This document shows, one piece after another, positions 41,455-49,216 of a stretch of DNA of 64,000 nt. Within the stretch, counting starts at the first letter, position 1; the number at the start of each line of letters is the position of its first letter. This DNA comes from DATCYX01 sp963714425 (GTDB lineage: Bacteria; Chloroflexota; Anaerolineae; Anaerolineales; UBA4823). Position numbers and translations under genes: made by a program. Under the pieces are notes generated by a model. That model did not search any database, was not told the origin of the DNA, and saw only the letters and a program-made list of their open reading frames with translations. Location of the stretch: positions 1-64,000 of the forward strand of contig CAVQOI010000013.1 of assembly GCA_963714425.1 (NCBI GenBank), read 5' to 3'.

Positions 41455-41671
41455 AGACCGGCTGCGTGCATTGGTTGAGCGGATCAGTTCATATATTGAA
41501 CAGTTCCACGGCGGCTCGGTGGAGTACGTTTCCCTCGATGGCCCTGTGTTGAAGGTCCGCCTTGGTGGCGCCTGCCTGGGTTGCCCCTTGCTGCCAAGCA
41601 CATTGCACGGCTGGGTGGAGGGCACCGTGCGTCAATTCTTCCCGGATATCATGTCTGTGGAAGAGGTTTAA
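41435..41671 (+). CDS. NifU-like (C-terminal domain) iron-sulfur scaffold protein
   Basis: A 78-residue stand-alone NifU C-terminal domain. The key motif is LGGACLGCPLLPSTLHGWVE, with the two cysteines (CLGC, about residues 46-49) that carry or transfer an Fe-S cluster. Stand-alone forms assist maturation of Fe-S proteins; the window has radical SAM enzymes that need them. The ATG lies inside the upstream cNMP-binding gene (20-bp overlap), with AGGAGGG just before it. A bidirectional terminator follows. Confidence 0.9.
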   Translation: MVDTVYEDRLRALVERISSYIEQFHGGSVEYVSLDGPVLKVRLGGACLGCPLLPSTLHGWVEGTVRQFFPDIMSVEEV

Positions 41672-41692
41672 TGCCTCCACGATAGAACAAGA

Positions 41693-41727
41693 AAAAACTG
41701 CGGGCGCTCATGCGCCCGCAGTTTTGT
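41693..41727. terminator. Bidirectional terminator between NifU-like and ferritin genes
   Basis: CTGCGGGCGC-TCAT-GCGCCCGCAG, a perfect 10-bp stem, with TTTT on one side and AAAAAA on the other. It ends both convergent transcripts. Confidence 0.93.
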
Positions 41728-41730
41728 TAA

Positions 41731-42255
41731 TTAAGTCGCTTGAGATTCTCCGCCCTCACCTTCAGGCGATACGATTGGGTTGCGCGAGATGTAATCGTCT
41801 GCAAAGAGGACGTTATCTTTCGAACGCTGGACGATGCTCAGCAAACGTTCCATAGTAGATATTTCTTCAAGCTGTTCGGTTACGAACCAGCGCAAAAAGT
41901 CTTGGGCGATATGGTCTTTCTGGCGTATCGCAAGATCCATCAGCCCATTGATCTGCTTGGTGACCTGTTGCTCCCAGTCGAGGGCTACCTGCACGGCGCC
42001 CTGCTGGCTGGCAAAATCGTACTTGCTAGCCTGAATGGCGGGGATGCGCACCTGCCCGCCGGCTTCTACGATATAGTTGAGGAACTTCATTGCGTGCATA
42101 TGCTCTTCTTCGGATTGGCGATAGAAGAAAGCAGCCAGGTTTGGCAGGTTGTCGGCGTCGAAGTATGCGGCTATGCTGTTGTATTGCAGGCTGGCGCCAA
42201 ACTCGCGCCCAATCTGGGAATTGATAGCTTCTTCAAGCTCTTTACTGATTAACAA
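41731..42255 (-). CDS. Ferritin (non-heme)
   Basis: A 174-residue four-helix ferritin. Ferroxidase ligands are visible: Glu17 in INSQIGREFGASLQY, the EEEHMHAMKF motif (about residues 49-58) with Glu and His, and the Glu in VTEQLEEIS (about 129-137). It oxidises ferrous iron and stores it in a 24-mer shell in the cytoplasm, limiting Fenton chemistry. It is convergent with the NifU-like gene. The C-terminal tail is Gly/Glu-rich and unstructured. No Fur box was recognised in the 80 bp before the start. Confidence 0.94.
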   Translation of the reverse strand: MLISKELEEAINSQIGREFGASLQYNSIAAYFDADNLPNLAAFFYRQSEEEHMHAMKFLNYIVEAGGQVRIPAIQASKYDFASQQGAVQVALDWEQQVTKQINGLMDLAIRQKDHIAQDFLRWFVTEQLEEISTMERLLSIVQRSKDNVLFADDYISRNPIVSPEGEGGESQAT

Positions 42256-42337
42256 TTTATCCCTCCAATTTGGATGTAATTAGGAAAATATAGCGTGAAA
42301 ATTATAACATGCCGCTGGAATAAAACCAATTCCCACC

Positions 42338-44029
42338 TCATAAACTCATAACGCAGCCATCGGCGCGCGGGTCGCTGCCGCCCCATAAAACAGCGTTGGC
42401 AGGGTCTCGCAGGATAATCTGACCGCGCCCGAAGATAGCGCGAGAATAGCCGCTGACGCTTTCGATAGGGTGGCCAAGCATAACCAGCGCGTCCGCTGTA
42501 TGTGGTGGGATGCCCTCTTCGAGAGCCACACTCCCGCGGGCCTCGCCATTCTGGATGCAGAAGCGCGGCCCGTCCAGGGCGGCCTGTGGGTCCAGCTTAT
42601 CGTCCGCAAGAGCAATGACCACCTGCAGGTGTCCCTGCGGCTGCATGAACCCACCCATCACTCCAAAGCTGGCATATAGCTCGTCTCCATGATTCCTGTC
42701 AGTCAAATTTGGGCGGGTGTCATCAACCTCTGGGGTAGAGGCTGAATTGGGGGCGCTAGGAAGGGTGATCATCCCTGGGATGATCGTATGGTACGGACGT
42801 TTTCTCGGAGCGAGAGCGTTGGGATGGCTTGCGTCCAGGCTGAAATTGTGTCCTCTGTTTTGCAGGGAAAATCCCCACCCTGCTGGGACAATACCCGTCC
42901 CGAAGCCCATGTAATTGCTGTTGATCAATGAGCAAGCATTGCCATCCCCATCAACCACGCTCAGGTACACCGTATCAGATGCAGATGTAGGAGTTCCGTG
43001 CTGGAGATCAAGATTGGCCTTTCCCGGATCGATCAGGCGACGGCATTCGGCTGCATACTCTTTGGAGAGTAGCCAATCCAGCGGGGCAGGGTGAAAAGCC
43101 GGGTCTGCGACATACCAGCGTGTATCGGCAAAAGCCAGGCGCATGGCTTCTATTTCCAGGTGCAACCTTTCCGGAGAGTGGGGAGGTAGTGCCGCCAGTT
43201 CAAAGCCCTCAAGGATATTTAAACCAATCAAAGCTGCCAGCCCCTGCCCATTGGGCGGGCATTCCCAGATGCGCAGTCCCCGGTAGGTTGTTGATATTGG
43301 CGTCTCCCAGGTGCTTTCATGGGAGGCCAGGTCCTCAGCCGACATGCACCCCCCTGCAGCTTGGATGACATCAACTATTGAATCGGCTATCGCTCCCTGG
43401 TAAAATGACCCCTTTCCGCCCTCTGCAACTCTCTGGAGAGTACGCGCCAGCCCGGGGTTTTGGAAGATCTCCCCAGGGCGCGGAGAGCGCCCATCCACGG
43501 TTAGCTCCCGTCCGCCCGGAGCGTGAGCGAGTTGCCTCTTTGCCCCCCCCTCCCAGAAGTGTGCGGTAACTGGCGCTACCGGAAACCCTGCGTCTGCAAG
43601 GTGAATGGCAGGAGCCAGCACGTCGGGCATTGAGAGCCTCCCGTAGCGTTCCGCCAGATCGCACCAAGCGGCGCAGGCGCCAGGCACGGTGATTGTGTAC
43701 GGGTGGTAAGGGGGTAATTCTTGACCAAATCCCTCGTTCTGCAGGCGCTCCAAGGAGAGAGCAGCAGGGAGGCGCCCCGAGCCGTTCAAGGCCGTCACCT
43801 GGCGTGTCCTTTTCTCGTAGTACAGCACAAAGCAATCTCCGCCGATGCCGGTAGAGGTGGGCTCGGTCACATTAAGAGCGGCCGCCATGCCGATCGCAGC
43901 ATCGGCGGCGTTGCCGCCCTGGCGCAGCAGTTCCAATCCAGCCGCAACTGCCAGCGGCTGCGATGTAGCTGCCATGCCATTGCGACCTAAAACAGGCGAG
44001 CGGCGGGAATTGAAGACAAAATTGTTCAT
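42338..44029 (-). CDS. Gamma-glutamyltransferase family protein (YwrD-like)
   Basis: A 563-residue Ntn-hydrolase precursor. The N-terminal PVLGRNGMAATSQPLA and GIGGDCFVLYY motifs, and the central SASDTVYLSVVDGDGNACSL (about residues 350-369), are diagnostic. The Thr in DTVYLSVVD is the expected nucleophile exposed by autocleavage. NSNYMGFGTGIVPAG follows. It resembles Bacillus YwrD rather than secreted GGT: no signal peptide is seen, so it may be cytoplasmic. It hydrolyses or transfers gamma-glutamyl groups, for example from glutathione or bacillithiol-like compounds. It starts 1 bp after the MFS gene. Confidence 0.88.
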   Translation of the reverse strand: MNNFVFNSRRSPVLGRNGMAATSQPLAVAAGLELLRQGGNAADAAIGMAAALNVTEPTSTGIGGDCFVLYYEKRTRQVTALNGSGRLPAALSLERLQNEGFGQELPPYHPYTITVPGACAAWCDLAERYGRLSMPDVLAPAIHLADAGFPVAPVTAHFWEGGAKRQLAHAPGGRELTVDGRSPRPGEIFQNPGLARTLQRVAEGGKGSFYQGAIADSIVDVIQAAGGCMSAEDLASHESTWETPISTTYRGLRIWECPPNGQGLAALIGLNILEGFELAALPPHSPERLHLEIEAMRLAFADTRWYVADPAFHPAPLDWLLSKEYAAECRRLIDPGKANLDLQHGTPTSASDTVYLSVVDGDGNACSLINSNYMGFGTGIVPAGWGFSLQNRGHNFSLDASHPNALAPRKRPYHTIIPGMITLPSAPNSASTPEVDDTRPNLTDRNHGDELYASFGVMGGFMQPQGHLQVVIALADDKLDPQAALDGPRFCIQNGEARGSVALEEGIPPHTADALVMLGHPIESVSGYSRAIFGRGQIILRDPANAVLWGGSDPRADGCVMSL

Positions 44030-44030
44030 C

Positions 44031-45293
44031 TCATATATTTTCCCCTTGTCTGCCTTCTTCTGGAGGCTTGATTGTCCGGAAGCTGCGATACAGCGCCAGG
44101 TCGTAGATTATTTTTAGACTGCCGGAGATCAAGAACGGTGCTCCCATCAGCGCGGGGTTTGCCAGCAGCGCGCCTGCAAAAACCGGCGCCAGCCCAGCCC
44201 CAATGGTGCGCGCCGTCCCGGTCACACCTGCAGCAGCCGAGCGCTCGTCGGGCTCGACCACGGCCATGGTGTAGGACTGGCGTGTGGGTACGTCCATCTG
44301 CGAGATGCTGAAGCGCAGCAGAAGCACGGCGATTGCCAGCGGCAGGGTGGGCATGAAGGGCACTGCCATCAGCAGCAGGTTGGAAGGGATGTGCGTGAAT
44401 ACCATGGTATTGATCAATCCGATGCGTCTCGCCAGCCAGGCTGCTGAAAGCGCTGAGATACCCGCCAGGATGTTCGCCCCGAAGAAAATCCCTCCCAGCA
44501 CCCCTGGCTCGACGCCGAAGCGCTGGTTGAACCAGTATGCTACCATGCTCTGGATGATGAAACCACCTGCGAAGGCATCCAGGGAGAACAGCGCCGACAG
44601 GCCCAGGACTACTTTCCGGGAGCGCCCCAATCCCAGGAAGGTTTTACTCTCGGATTCACCCGCTTTTGCAGGGTTTGATTCGACGTGTGGCGGTTCAACT
44701 CGTTGGGAAAGGGCGAAGAATATCCCCAGCAGGATGATGCCCAAAGCGCCATAACCGGCGACGATAACCCGATAGCTATGATAGAGCGTGAACCCGGAAT
44801 CGCTTAACAATTGCGCCAACCCACCCCCGCACAATGCCCCAAAGGCGGTGGCGAATGACCCGACCAGGTTGTACCATGCGAATATCTGCGTGCGCCGCTC
44901 GTCAGAGATCAGCTGCGACAGGCTGGCTTGCTCGATCGATAGAAAAGGTCCAACTTCGTTGCCACTCGGGCTGATCACGCCGATCGTGGCAGCCAATAAG
45001 AGCAGATAAAAATTGCGTGTAAGGATGAAAAGCAAGCCCGCTAGGACCATCAACACCGCGCCGATTGCCAGCATGCGCCGCCGGCCGGTGCGATCAGCAT
45101 GGGTGGTGATCCACAGCGAGATGGCTGTATCGCCGATCAATGTCAGCGTCAACAGCAAGCCGATCTGGGCTTCCGCAAGGCCAGCTTCCGCCAGGTACAG
45201 CACCAGCACCACCGAGAGGAAACCGTAGGCGAACAAGCGCACGATGCGTGTGGTAAAAAGCAAGCGAATATCGGTAGATAGATTAGCCGGCAT
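44031..45293 (-). CDS. MFS transporter
   Basis: A 420-residue twelve-helix transporter. The motif-A loop is WITTHADRTGRRRMLAIG (about residues 57-74) and the C-half counterpart is AAWLARRIGLIN. A charged cytoplasmic loop lies between helices 6 and 7 (about 200-220). It ends 1 bp before the gamma-glutamyltransferase start, so the pair forms an operon and the substrate may be a gamma-glutamyl compound or amino acid (inference). The ATG at 45293 has no good SD sequence. It resembles DHA1-type exporters. Confidence 0.85.
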   Translation of the reverse strand: MPANLSTDIRLLFTTRIVRLFAYGFLSVVLVLYLAEAGLAEAQIGLLLTLTLIGDTAISLWITTHADRTGRRRMLAIGAVLMVLAGLLFILTRNFYLLLLAATIGVISPSGNEVGPFLSIEQASLSQLISDERRTQIFAWYNLVGSFATAFGALCGGGLAQLLSDSGFTLYHSYRVIVAGYGALGIILLGIFFALSQRVEPPHVESNPAKAGESESKTFLGLGRSRKVVLGLSALFSLDAFAGGFIIQSMVAYWFNQRFGVEPGVLGGIFFGANILAGISALSAAWLARRIGLINTMVFTHIPSNLLLMAVPFMPTLPLAIAVLLLRFSISQMDVPTRQSYTMAVVEPDERSAAAGVTGTARTIGAGLAPVFAGALLANPALMGAPFLISGSLKIIYDLALYRSFRTIKPPEEGRQGENI

Positions 45294-45499
45294 GGGGGTT
45301 GATTGCTCGATCCTTTCCCCAGATAATCGGGTTGCAGAGGATATATACCCGAATCCGAATTAGATCGACATCCTTCTCATCCCGCTCGATGTGCTCTTAA
45401 GAATGACGTTGTCACAATCTGTGTATAAGCCAGCAATTTGATGCGAATATATCGGCGATGGCATTTTGAGGAGTAATCGGTCCTGCGCGCTCTTGTAAT
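45294..45499. other. 206-bp intergenic region between the MFS and selD genes
   Basis: No gene, tRNA-like fold or terminator with a U-run is recognisable. TATATA at 45340-45346 may belong to the MFS promoter (minus). Confidence 0.35.
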
Positions 45500-46564
45500 C
45501 TATTCGAAAACCTCAATGTGGTCTCCCTCAATCACCTCACCCACTTCCCAGAGCACCTGCCCAACTTTGGCGGCTCGAGCCATAAGACCCTCAAGTTGCC
45601 TTTGTGGCACGCTCAGCAACAACCCGCCACTTGTTTGCGCATCGAAAAGCAACATCTGGGAAGCCTCATCCAGCCCCTCAGCAAAGCGAACGTGCTTGCC
45701 ATAAAACAGACGGTTATCTGATGACCCACCAGGGAAGGTCCACTCTTCGGCATAGCGGCGTGCACCGCGGGTGAATGGGATCTTCTCAAAGAAGAAGCGC
45801 AGACCTACGCCGGACGCTTCGGCCATCTCCCACCCGTGCCCCAAGAGGCTGTACCCGGTCACATCCGTACCGCCGCGCACACCTGCCTGCTGGGCCAATT
45901 CGGCGGCAGTCCGGTTCAGGCGCTTCATCCATCCTACCACTTCTGAGATATCGGTTGGGTCCGCCTGATCACGCTTCAATGCAGTGGTAGTCACGCCAAA
46001 ACCAAGCGGCTTACTGAGCAGCAGCACGTCGCCGGCTTGTGCACCACGTTTGGTGATCATGCGCTCCGGATCGACGAAACCCAGCACGATCAGTCCGTAC
46101 TTGGGCTCCTTATCCTGCACGGTGTGCCCGCCGGCGATGACCACGCCCGCTTCCTTTGCCTTCTCCGCCCCGCCGCGCAGGATCTCGCTGGAGATCTCTG
46201 CTGGCAGGTCTGGTGGGAGGGCAGTCACATTCAGCGCCAGGAAGGGTTGTCCGCCCATGGCGTACACATCCGAGAGCGCGTTGGCTGCAGCGATTGCCCC
46301 ATAATCATAGGGGTCGTCTACCACCGGTGTGAAAAAGTCGGTGGTGGCAACCAGGGCGCGCCCGTCATCCAGCCGCCATACTGCGGCGTCGTCGGGCTCT
46401 GCGAGCCCCACCAATAAGTCGGGGTAGTCCCCAGGAATGAAGATGTCTTGGACCGGGCGCAGCACCTGCGCCAGCGCTTCGGCGCTTAGCTTGGAAGCTC
46501 AACCAGCACAGTTGGAAAGGCTGGTCAGGCGGATCTGCTTCCCGGATGGATTGAAGTGGCTCAT
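45500..46564 (-). CDS. selD: Selenide, water dikinase (selenophosphate synthetase), itself a selenoprotein
   Basis: A 354-residue enzyme that makes selenophosphate from selenide and ATP. The reading frame runs from ATG 46564 through an in-frame TGA at 46501-46499 (codon 22). The N-terminus is KQIRLTSLSNCAG-Sec-ASK, matching the IRLTxxSxxAGCGCK region of E. coli SelD, with Sec at the position of catalytic Cys17. The rest is normal: LLVGLAEPDDAAV, TTDFFTPVVDDPYDYG, AGGHTVQ, GTDVTGYSLLGHG and DAQTSGGLLLSV. An ORF starting at GTG 46465 would lack the catalytic loop. A stem-loop follows the UGA at the distance expected of a SECIS. The SD before ATG 46564 is weak (GAGT). Confidence 0.92.
46470..46490 (-). 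promoter_or_regulatory. Putative SECIS stem-loop in selD
   Basis: In the mRNA, GCU-A-AGCGC-CGAA-GCGCU-GGC: 5 bp plus 3 bp around a bulged A, loop CGAA. The inner stem begins at nucleotide 16 counted from the U of UGA. A G in the first two loop positions and this distance fit bacterial SECIS rules. Confidence 0.65.
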
Positions 46565-46601
46565 ACTCAGAACTAACTCAAAATACTCTTGGGATGCCCA
46601 T

Positions 46602-46673
46602 CGCTATATGCTTTACGCTGTACGCAGGTGATATAGCGTAGAGTGTATGGCGTATGGGATATCGGATAGCGCG
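46602..46673. repeat. Degenerate heptamer array upstream of the SPFH gene stop and selD
   Basis: Six contiguous 7-mers in one direction (TATAGCG, TAGAGTG, TATGGCG, TATGGGA, TATCGGA, TAGCGCG; 46632-46673) and three in the opposite direction (CGCTATA, TGCTTTA, CGCTGTA; 46602-46622). The two halves could form an imperfect hairpin. The function is unknown. Confidence 0.6.
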
Positions 46674-46675
46674 CC

Positions 46676-47725
46676 TCACGGCGTGGTCGTCGGCTCAGGC
46701 GCGGGCACTATGGATGAGGGTTCCAGTGTCGGGAGTGGCAGCAGGTAGGGGGCGTCATTGGGTACCAGCATGACCTGCACGCCAGGTGCCAGTTTGGTCA
46801 CATATTGGTAGGTGATCAAGTCTGGGCTATCACGCAGTGCTTCAGCGATCAACTCAAGGGCTTTGGCTTCCGCTTCCGCCTGGATGATGCGTGCATCGGC
46901 GTCACCCTGGGCACGGATGACCACCGCGTCCGCTAGTCCCTGGGCAGACTGGCGCGCCTGCTCAGCTTCCTGTTTTCGCTGCTCCACGATCAAGCGGGCT
47001 TGCTGAGCCAGCTGTTCGGCAATCTGTTTCTGCTCCACCGATGCGGCGTATTCCGGTGAGAAGGTGATGTTGCGCAGCACGAAGTCCACCAGAATCAATC
47101 CATTATCCTGCAGCTTTGCGGACATGGCCTCGCGAATCTGGCGCACAAGCTCGAAGCGCTGAGAGGAAATTACCTGCTCCACGCCAAATTGCGAAACGGC
47201 GTCGCGGATGATGCCACGCCCTTGGGCGCGCACCAGGTCGTTGGTGTAGCGATTCTGCCAGAAGATATGTACCTGGACGACTTCATTTGGGTCAACGGCA
47301 TACAGGATGGAAGCGTCCACAAAAATCTCCTGCCCATCGGAAGTGCGGGCAGAGACCGAGTCGTCACCCTGCACCTGCCCTTCGATGGTGGCAATGGACA
47401 TGGTGTAGGTTTGGTTGGAAATCGGGTAGATAATCACGCTTTCAACGAATGGGATCACCCAGCGCAAGCCTGGCTGGAGCGCTTCCTGGCGGTAGCCTGG
47501 GTCGAAAGCGGTGATAACCACACCCCGCTCCTCCGGTCGGATGAAGACCAACCCGGCGCTGGCGGTGCTGAGCAACAAGGCAATGACGCCGATAGCGATG
47601 ATGATGGTTGTCACACCGCGGATCGGCTGGCGACGCGAGGCACGCACCACTGCGAGAGCAATGATGCCGACGAATAACAGCCATGAAAGGCTGGAAACGA
47701 TTTGTACTGCACTGGCAACGTTCAT
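46676..47725 (-). CDS. SPFH/prohibitin-family membrane protein
   Basis: A 349-residue protein with two N-terminal hydrophobic segments (about residues 10-28 and 38-60), an SPFH core beginning GLVFIRPEERGVVITAF, and a helical Glu/Ala/Gln-rich coiled-coil region (about 235-300, AEQLAQQARLIVEQRKQEAE). A Pro-rich tail ends the protein. Prohibitin-like proteins form large rings at the membrane and often chaperone FtsH-type proteases or organise lipid domains. GAGGAGG lies 8 bp before the ATG. It is on the same strand as selD, with the heptamer array in between, but nothing suggests they share a role. Confidence 0.88.
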   Translation of the reverse strand: MNVASAVQIVSSLSWLLFVGIIALAVVRASRRQPIRGVTTIIIAIGVIALLLSTASAGLVFIRPEERGVVITAFDPGYRQEALQPGLRWVIPFVESVIIYPISNQTYTMSIATIEGQVQGDDSVSARTSDGQEIFVDASILYAVDPNEVVQVHIFWQNRYTNDLVRAQGRGIIRDAVSQFGVEQVISSQRFELVRQIREAMSAKLQDNGLILVDFVLRNITFSPEYAASVEQKQIAEQLAQQARLIVEQRKQEAEQARQSAQGLADAVVIRAQGDADARIIQAEAEAKALELIAEALRDSPDLITYQYVTKLAPGVQVMLVPNDAPYLLPLPTLEPSSIVPAPEPTTTP

Positions 47726-47790
47726 AGGGAAAACCTCCTCTTATGTGTGATCAGATTGGCTAGATTATACACGTGTTCCTATCACCTCTA

Positions 47791-47819
47791 TTGATCTTCC
47801 TAAAAATATGTGCTACTAT
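47791..47819 (+). promoter_or_regulatory. Promoter of the PIG-L deacetylase gene
   Basis: -35 TTGATC (47791-47796), 17-bp spacer, -10 TACTAT (47814-47819). The in-frame GTG at 47826 lies 6 nt after the -10, so transcription and translation would start together. Confidence 0.7.
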
Positions 47820-47825
47820 GCGCCG

Positions 47826-48590
47826 GTGAGGGATATCCTGGCTTTCTTTGCCCACCCCGATGATGAGACCATCCTGACTGGCGGCACCCTGGCTTTGCTG
47901 GCGCGCTCGGGAGCACGTGTGCATTACCTGTGTGCAACACGTGGCGAGGGCGGCGAGGCAGGCGAGCCTCCATTGTGTAGCCAGGATGATCTTGGCGTCT
48001 TCCGTGAGAGAGAGATGGAATGCGCTGTGGAGCAGTTGGGGGGGAGCAGCCTGGCGTTTCTTGACTATATCGATCCACGCGTAGGGCCGGACAACCAGCT
48101 CTTCCCCTATGCGCAGGATATCGCTGCGCTTACCCGCCAGGTTGCCGGAGTTGTGCATCAGGTGGGGGCGGATGCCATCATTACACACGGCTCCAACGGA
48201 GAGTATGGACATCCTGCCCATGTGCTCACCCACCAGGCAGCGCGCGCGGCAATCGAATCGTTGGAGAGCCGTGCACTCCTTTTTTATGGCGTCGGTGCCA
48301 GTTTCCCGGAGCATCCCCGGCCACGCATCGCCAACCGCGATGATCCTGCACATTTAATTCTGGACATCACGCCCGTACTGGATGCGAAAACCCGTGCGGC
48401 GCTGTGTCACCGCACGCAGCACGCGCTGTTTGTGCGCCGCGCCTCTCAAGAAGCCGGGCGCCCGCTGAGCGTTCCGGAGGTCATCCAACGTGTGGAGAGC
48501 CTGCACCGCTTTTCCCCACCGGCGGATGCGGTCGTCGAGGATGAGCTTGTCAATTTATTGCGGGGATATGAGATGAGTAAAAGAAATTAG
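47826..48590 (+). CDS. PIG-L family zinc deacetylase
   Basis: A 254-residue LmbE-like enzyme. The metal motif AHPDDET (about residues 9-15) and the second motif GSNGEYGHPAHV (about 119-130) supply His, Asp and His. The family removes acetyl groups from N-acetylglucosamine-linked lipids, mycothiol/bacillithiol precursors or other GlcNAc conjugates. ATG-initiated extension upstream would add only CYYAP-type residues; GTG 47826 fits the promoter spacing and the family's usual N-terminus (RDILAFFAHPDDE). The target is not assigned. It is divergent from the SPFH gene. Confidence 0.9.
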   Translation: MRDILAFFAHPDDETILTGGTLALLARSGARVHYLCATRGEGGEAGEPPLCSQDDLGVFREREMECAVEQLGGSSLAFLDYIDPRVGPDNQLFPYAQDIAALTRQVAGVVHQVGADAIITHGSNGEYGHPAHVLTHQAARAAIESLESRALLFYGVGASFPEHPRPRIANRDDPAHLILDITPVLDAKTRAALCHRTQHALFVRRASQEAGRPLSVPEVIQRVESLHRFSPPADAVVEDELVNLLRGYEMSKRN

Positions 48591-48652
48591 GGAATGGAGA
48601 ATTGAGAGTAGTCAGAAAGACGGTGATACTACGTTCTACTCTCGTTGCACCC

Positions 48653-49090
48653 TTAACGTTCCAACAGGATGGTTACTGGCCCATCGTTATAGATTTCGAC
48701 AAGCATATGCGCTGCAAATTCCCCTGTTTGGGTTGGCACACCTTGCTGCTGCAGTAGCTCTGCGAAGCGCTTTACCAGTGGGCTGGCGATCTCAGGCGGG
48801 GCGGCATCCGTGAAAGATGGACGGCGCCCCTTGCGCGTATCTGCATACAGGGTGAATTGCGACACGACGATCGCCTCGCCACCTTTCTCCAGGATGGAGA
48901 GGTTCATCTTCCTGTTGTCGTCTTCAAAGACGCGCAAGTGGGCTATCTTCTCCGCCAGATAGCGCGCCTGCTCCTCACCGTCTTGCGGGCCTACTCCCAC
49001 CAGGAGCACCAACCCCTGCCCAATTTGAGCGAGCATTTGCCCATCGACGGAAACACGTCCGAAAGTCACTCTTTGAAGTACGATACGCAT
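48653..49090 (-). CDS. dtd: D-aminoacyl-tRNA deacylase
   Basis: A 145-residue enzyme that hydrolyses D-amino acids wrongly attached to tRNA. It starts MRIVLQRVTFGRVSVDG, has the SQFTLYAD motif (about residues 77-84) and the cross-subunit NDGPVTILLER end with the Gly-Pro element. The length is normal. It is on the same strand as trpS, 126 bp downstream, with a 20-bp inverted repeat and a G-rich element between them. No SD is visible before the ATG. Confidence 0.95.
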   Translation of the reverse strand: MRIVLQRVTFGRVSVDGQMLAQIGQGLVLLVGVGPQDGEEQARYLAEKIAHLRVFEDDNRKMNLSILEKGGEAIVVSQFTLYADTRKGRRPSFTDAAPPEIASPLVKRFAELLQQQGVPTQTGEFAAHMLVEIYNDGPVTILLER

Positions 49091-49119
49091 CCTATTAATA
49101 AACCTGTTTAATCGATCTA

Positions 49120-49160
49120 TTAGGGTACAGCAGGTGGCATTGCCACCTGCTGTACCCTAA
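49120..49160. repeat. Perfect 20-bp inverted repeat between trpS and dtd
   Basis: Each arm reads TTAGGGTACAGCAGGTGGCA, with a single central T. No U-run on either side. It is adjacent to a G-rich element (49169-49206). It could act as an mRNA end structure or a mobile-element relic. Confidence 0.8.
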
Positions 49161-49168
49161 TTATATTT

Positions 49169-49206
49169 CCCCTCCCCTGTTACTGGGGAGGGGTTAGGGG
49201 TGGGGG
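49169..49206 (+). repeat. G-rich hairpin/quadruplex intergenic element, copy 3
   Basis: CCCCTCCCC-TGTTACT then G4-A-G4-TTA-G4-T-G5. A 9-bp hairpin competes with a four-run quadruplex with loops of 1, 3 and 1. Here the G-rich strand is opposite to the flanking trpS and dtd coding strands. Confidence 0.75.
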
Positions 49207-49216
49207 AAAATTGCGG

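Noticed and set aside
41435..41671. Possible Sec in the NifU-like protein
   Set aside because: Both cysteines of CLGC are normal codons.
43371..43835. 154-residue ORF in the gamma-glutamyltransferase gene
   Set aside because: Out-of-frame shadow of a gene with clear catalytic motifs in its own frame.
45500..46465. selD starting at GTG 46465
   Set aside because: It removes the catalytic loop; the frame upstream is coding apart from one UGA at the known Cys/Sec position.
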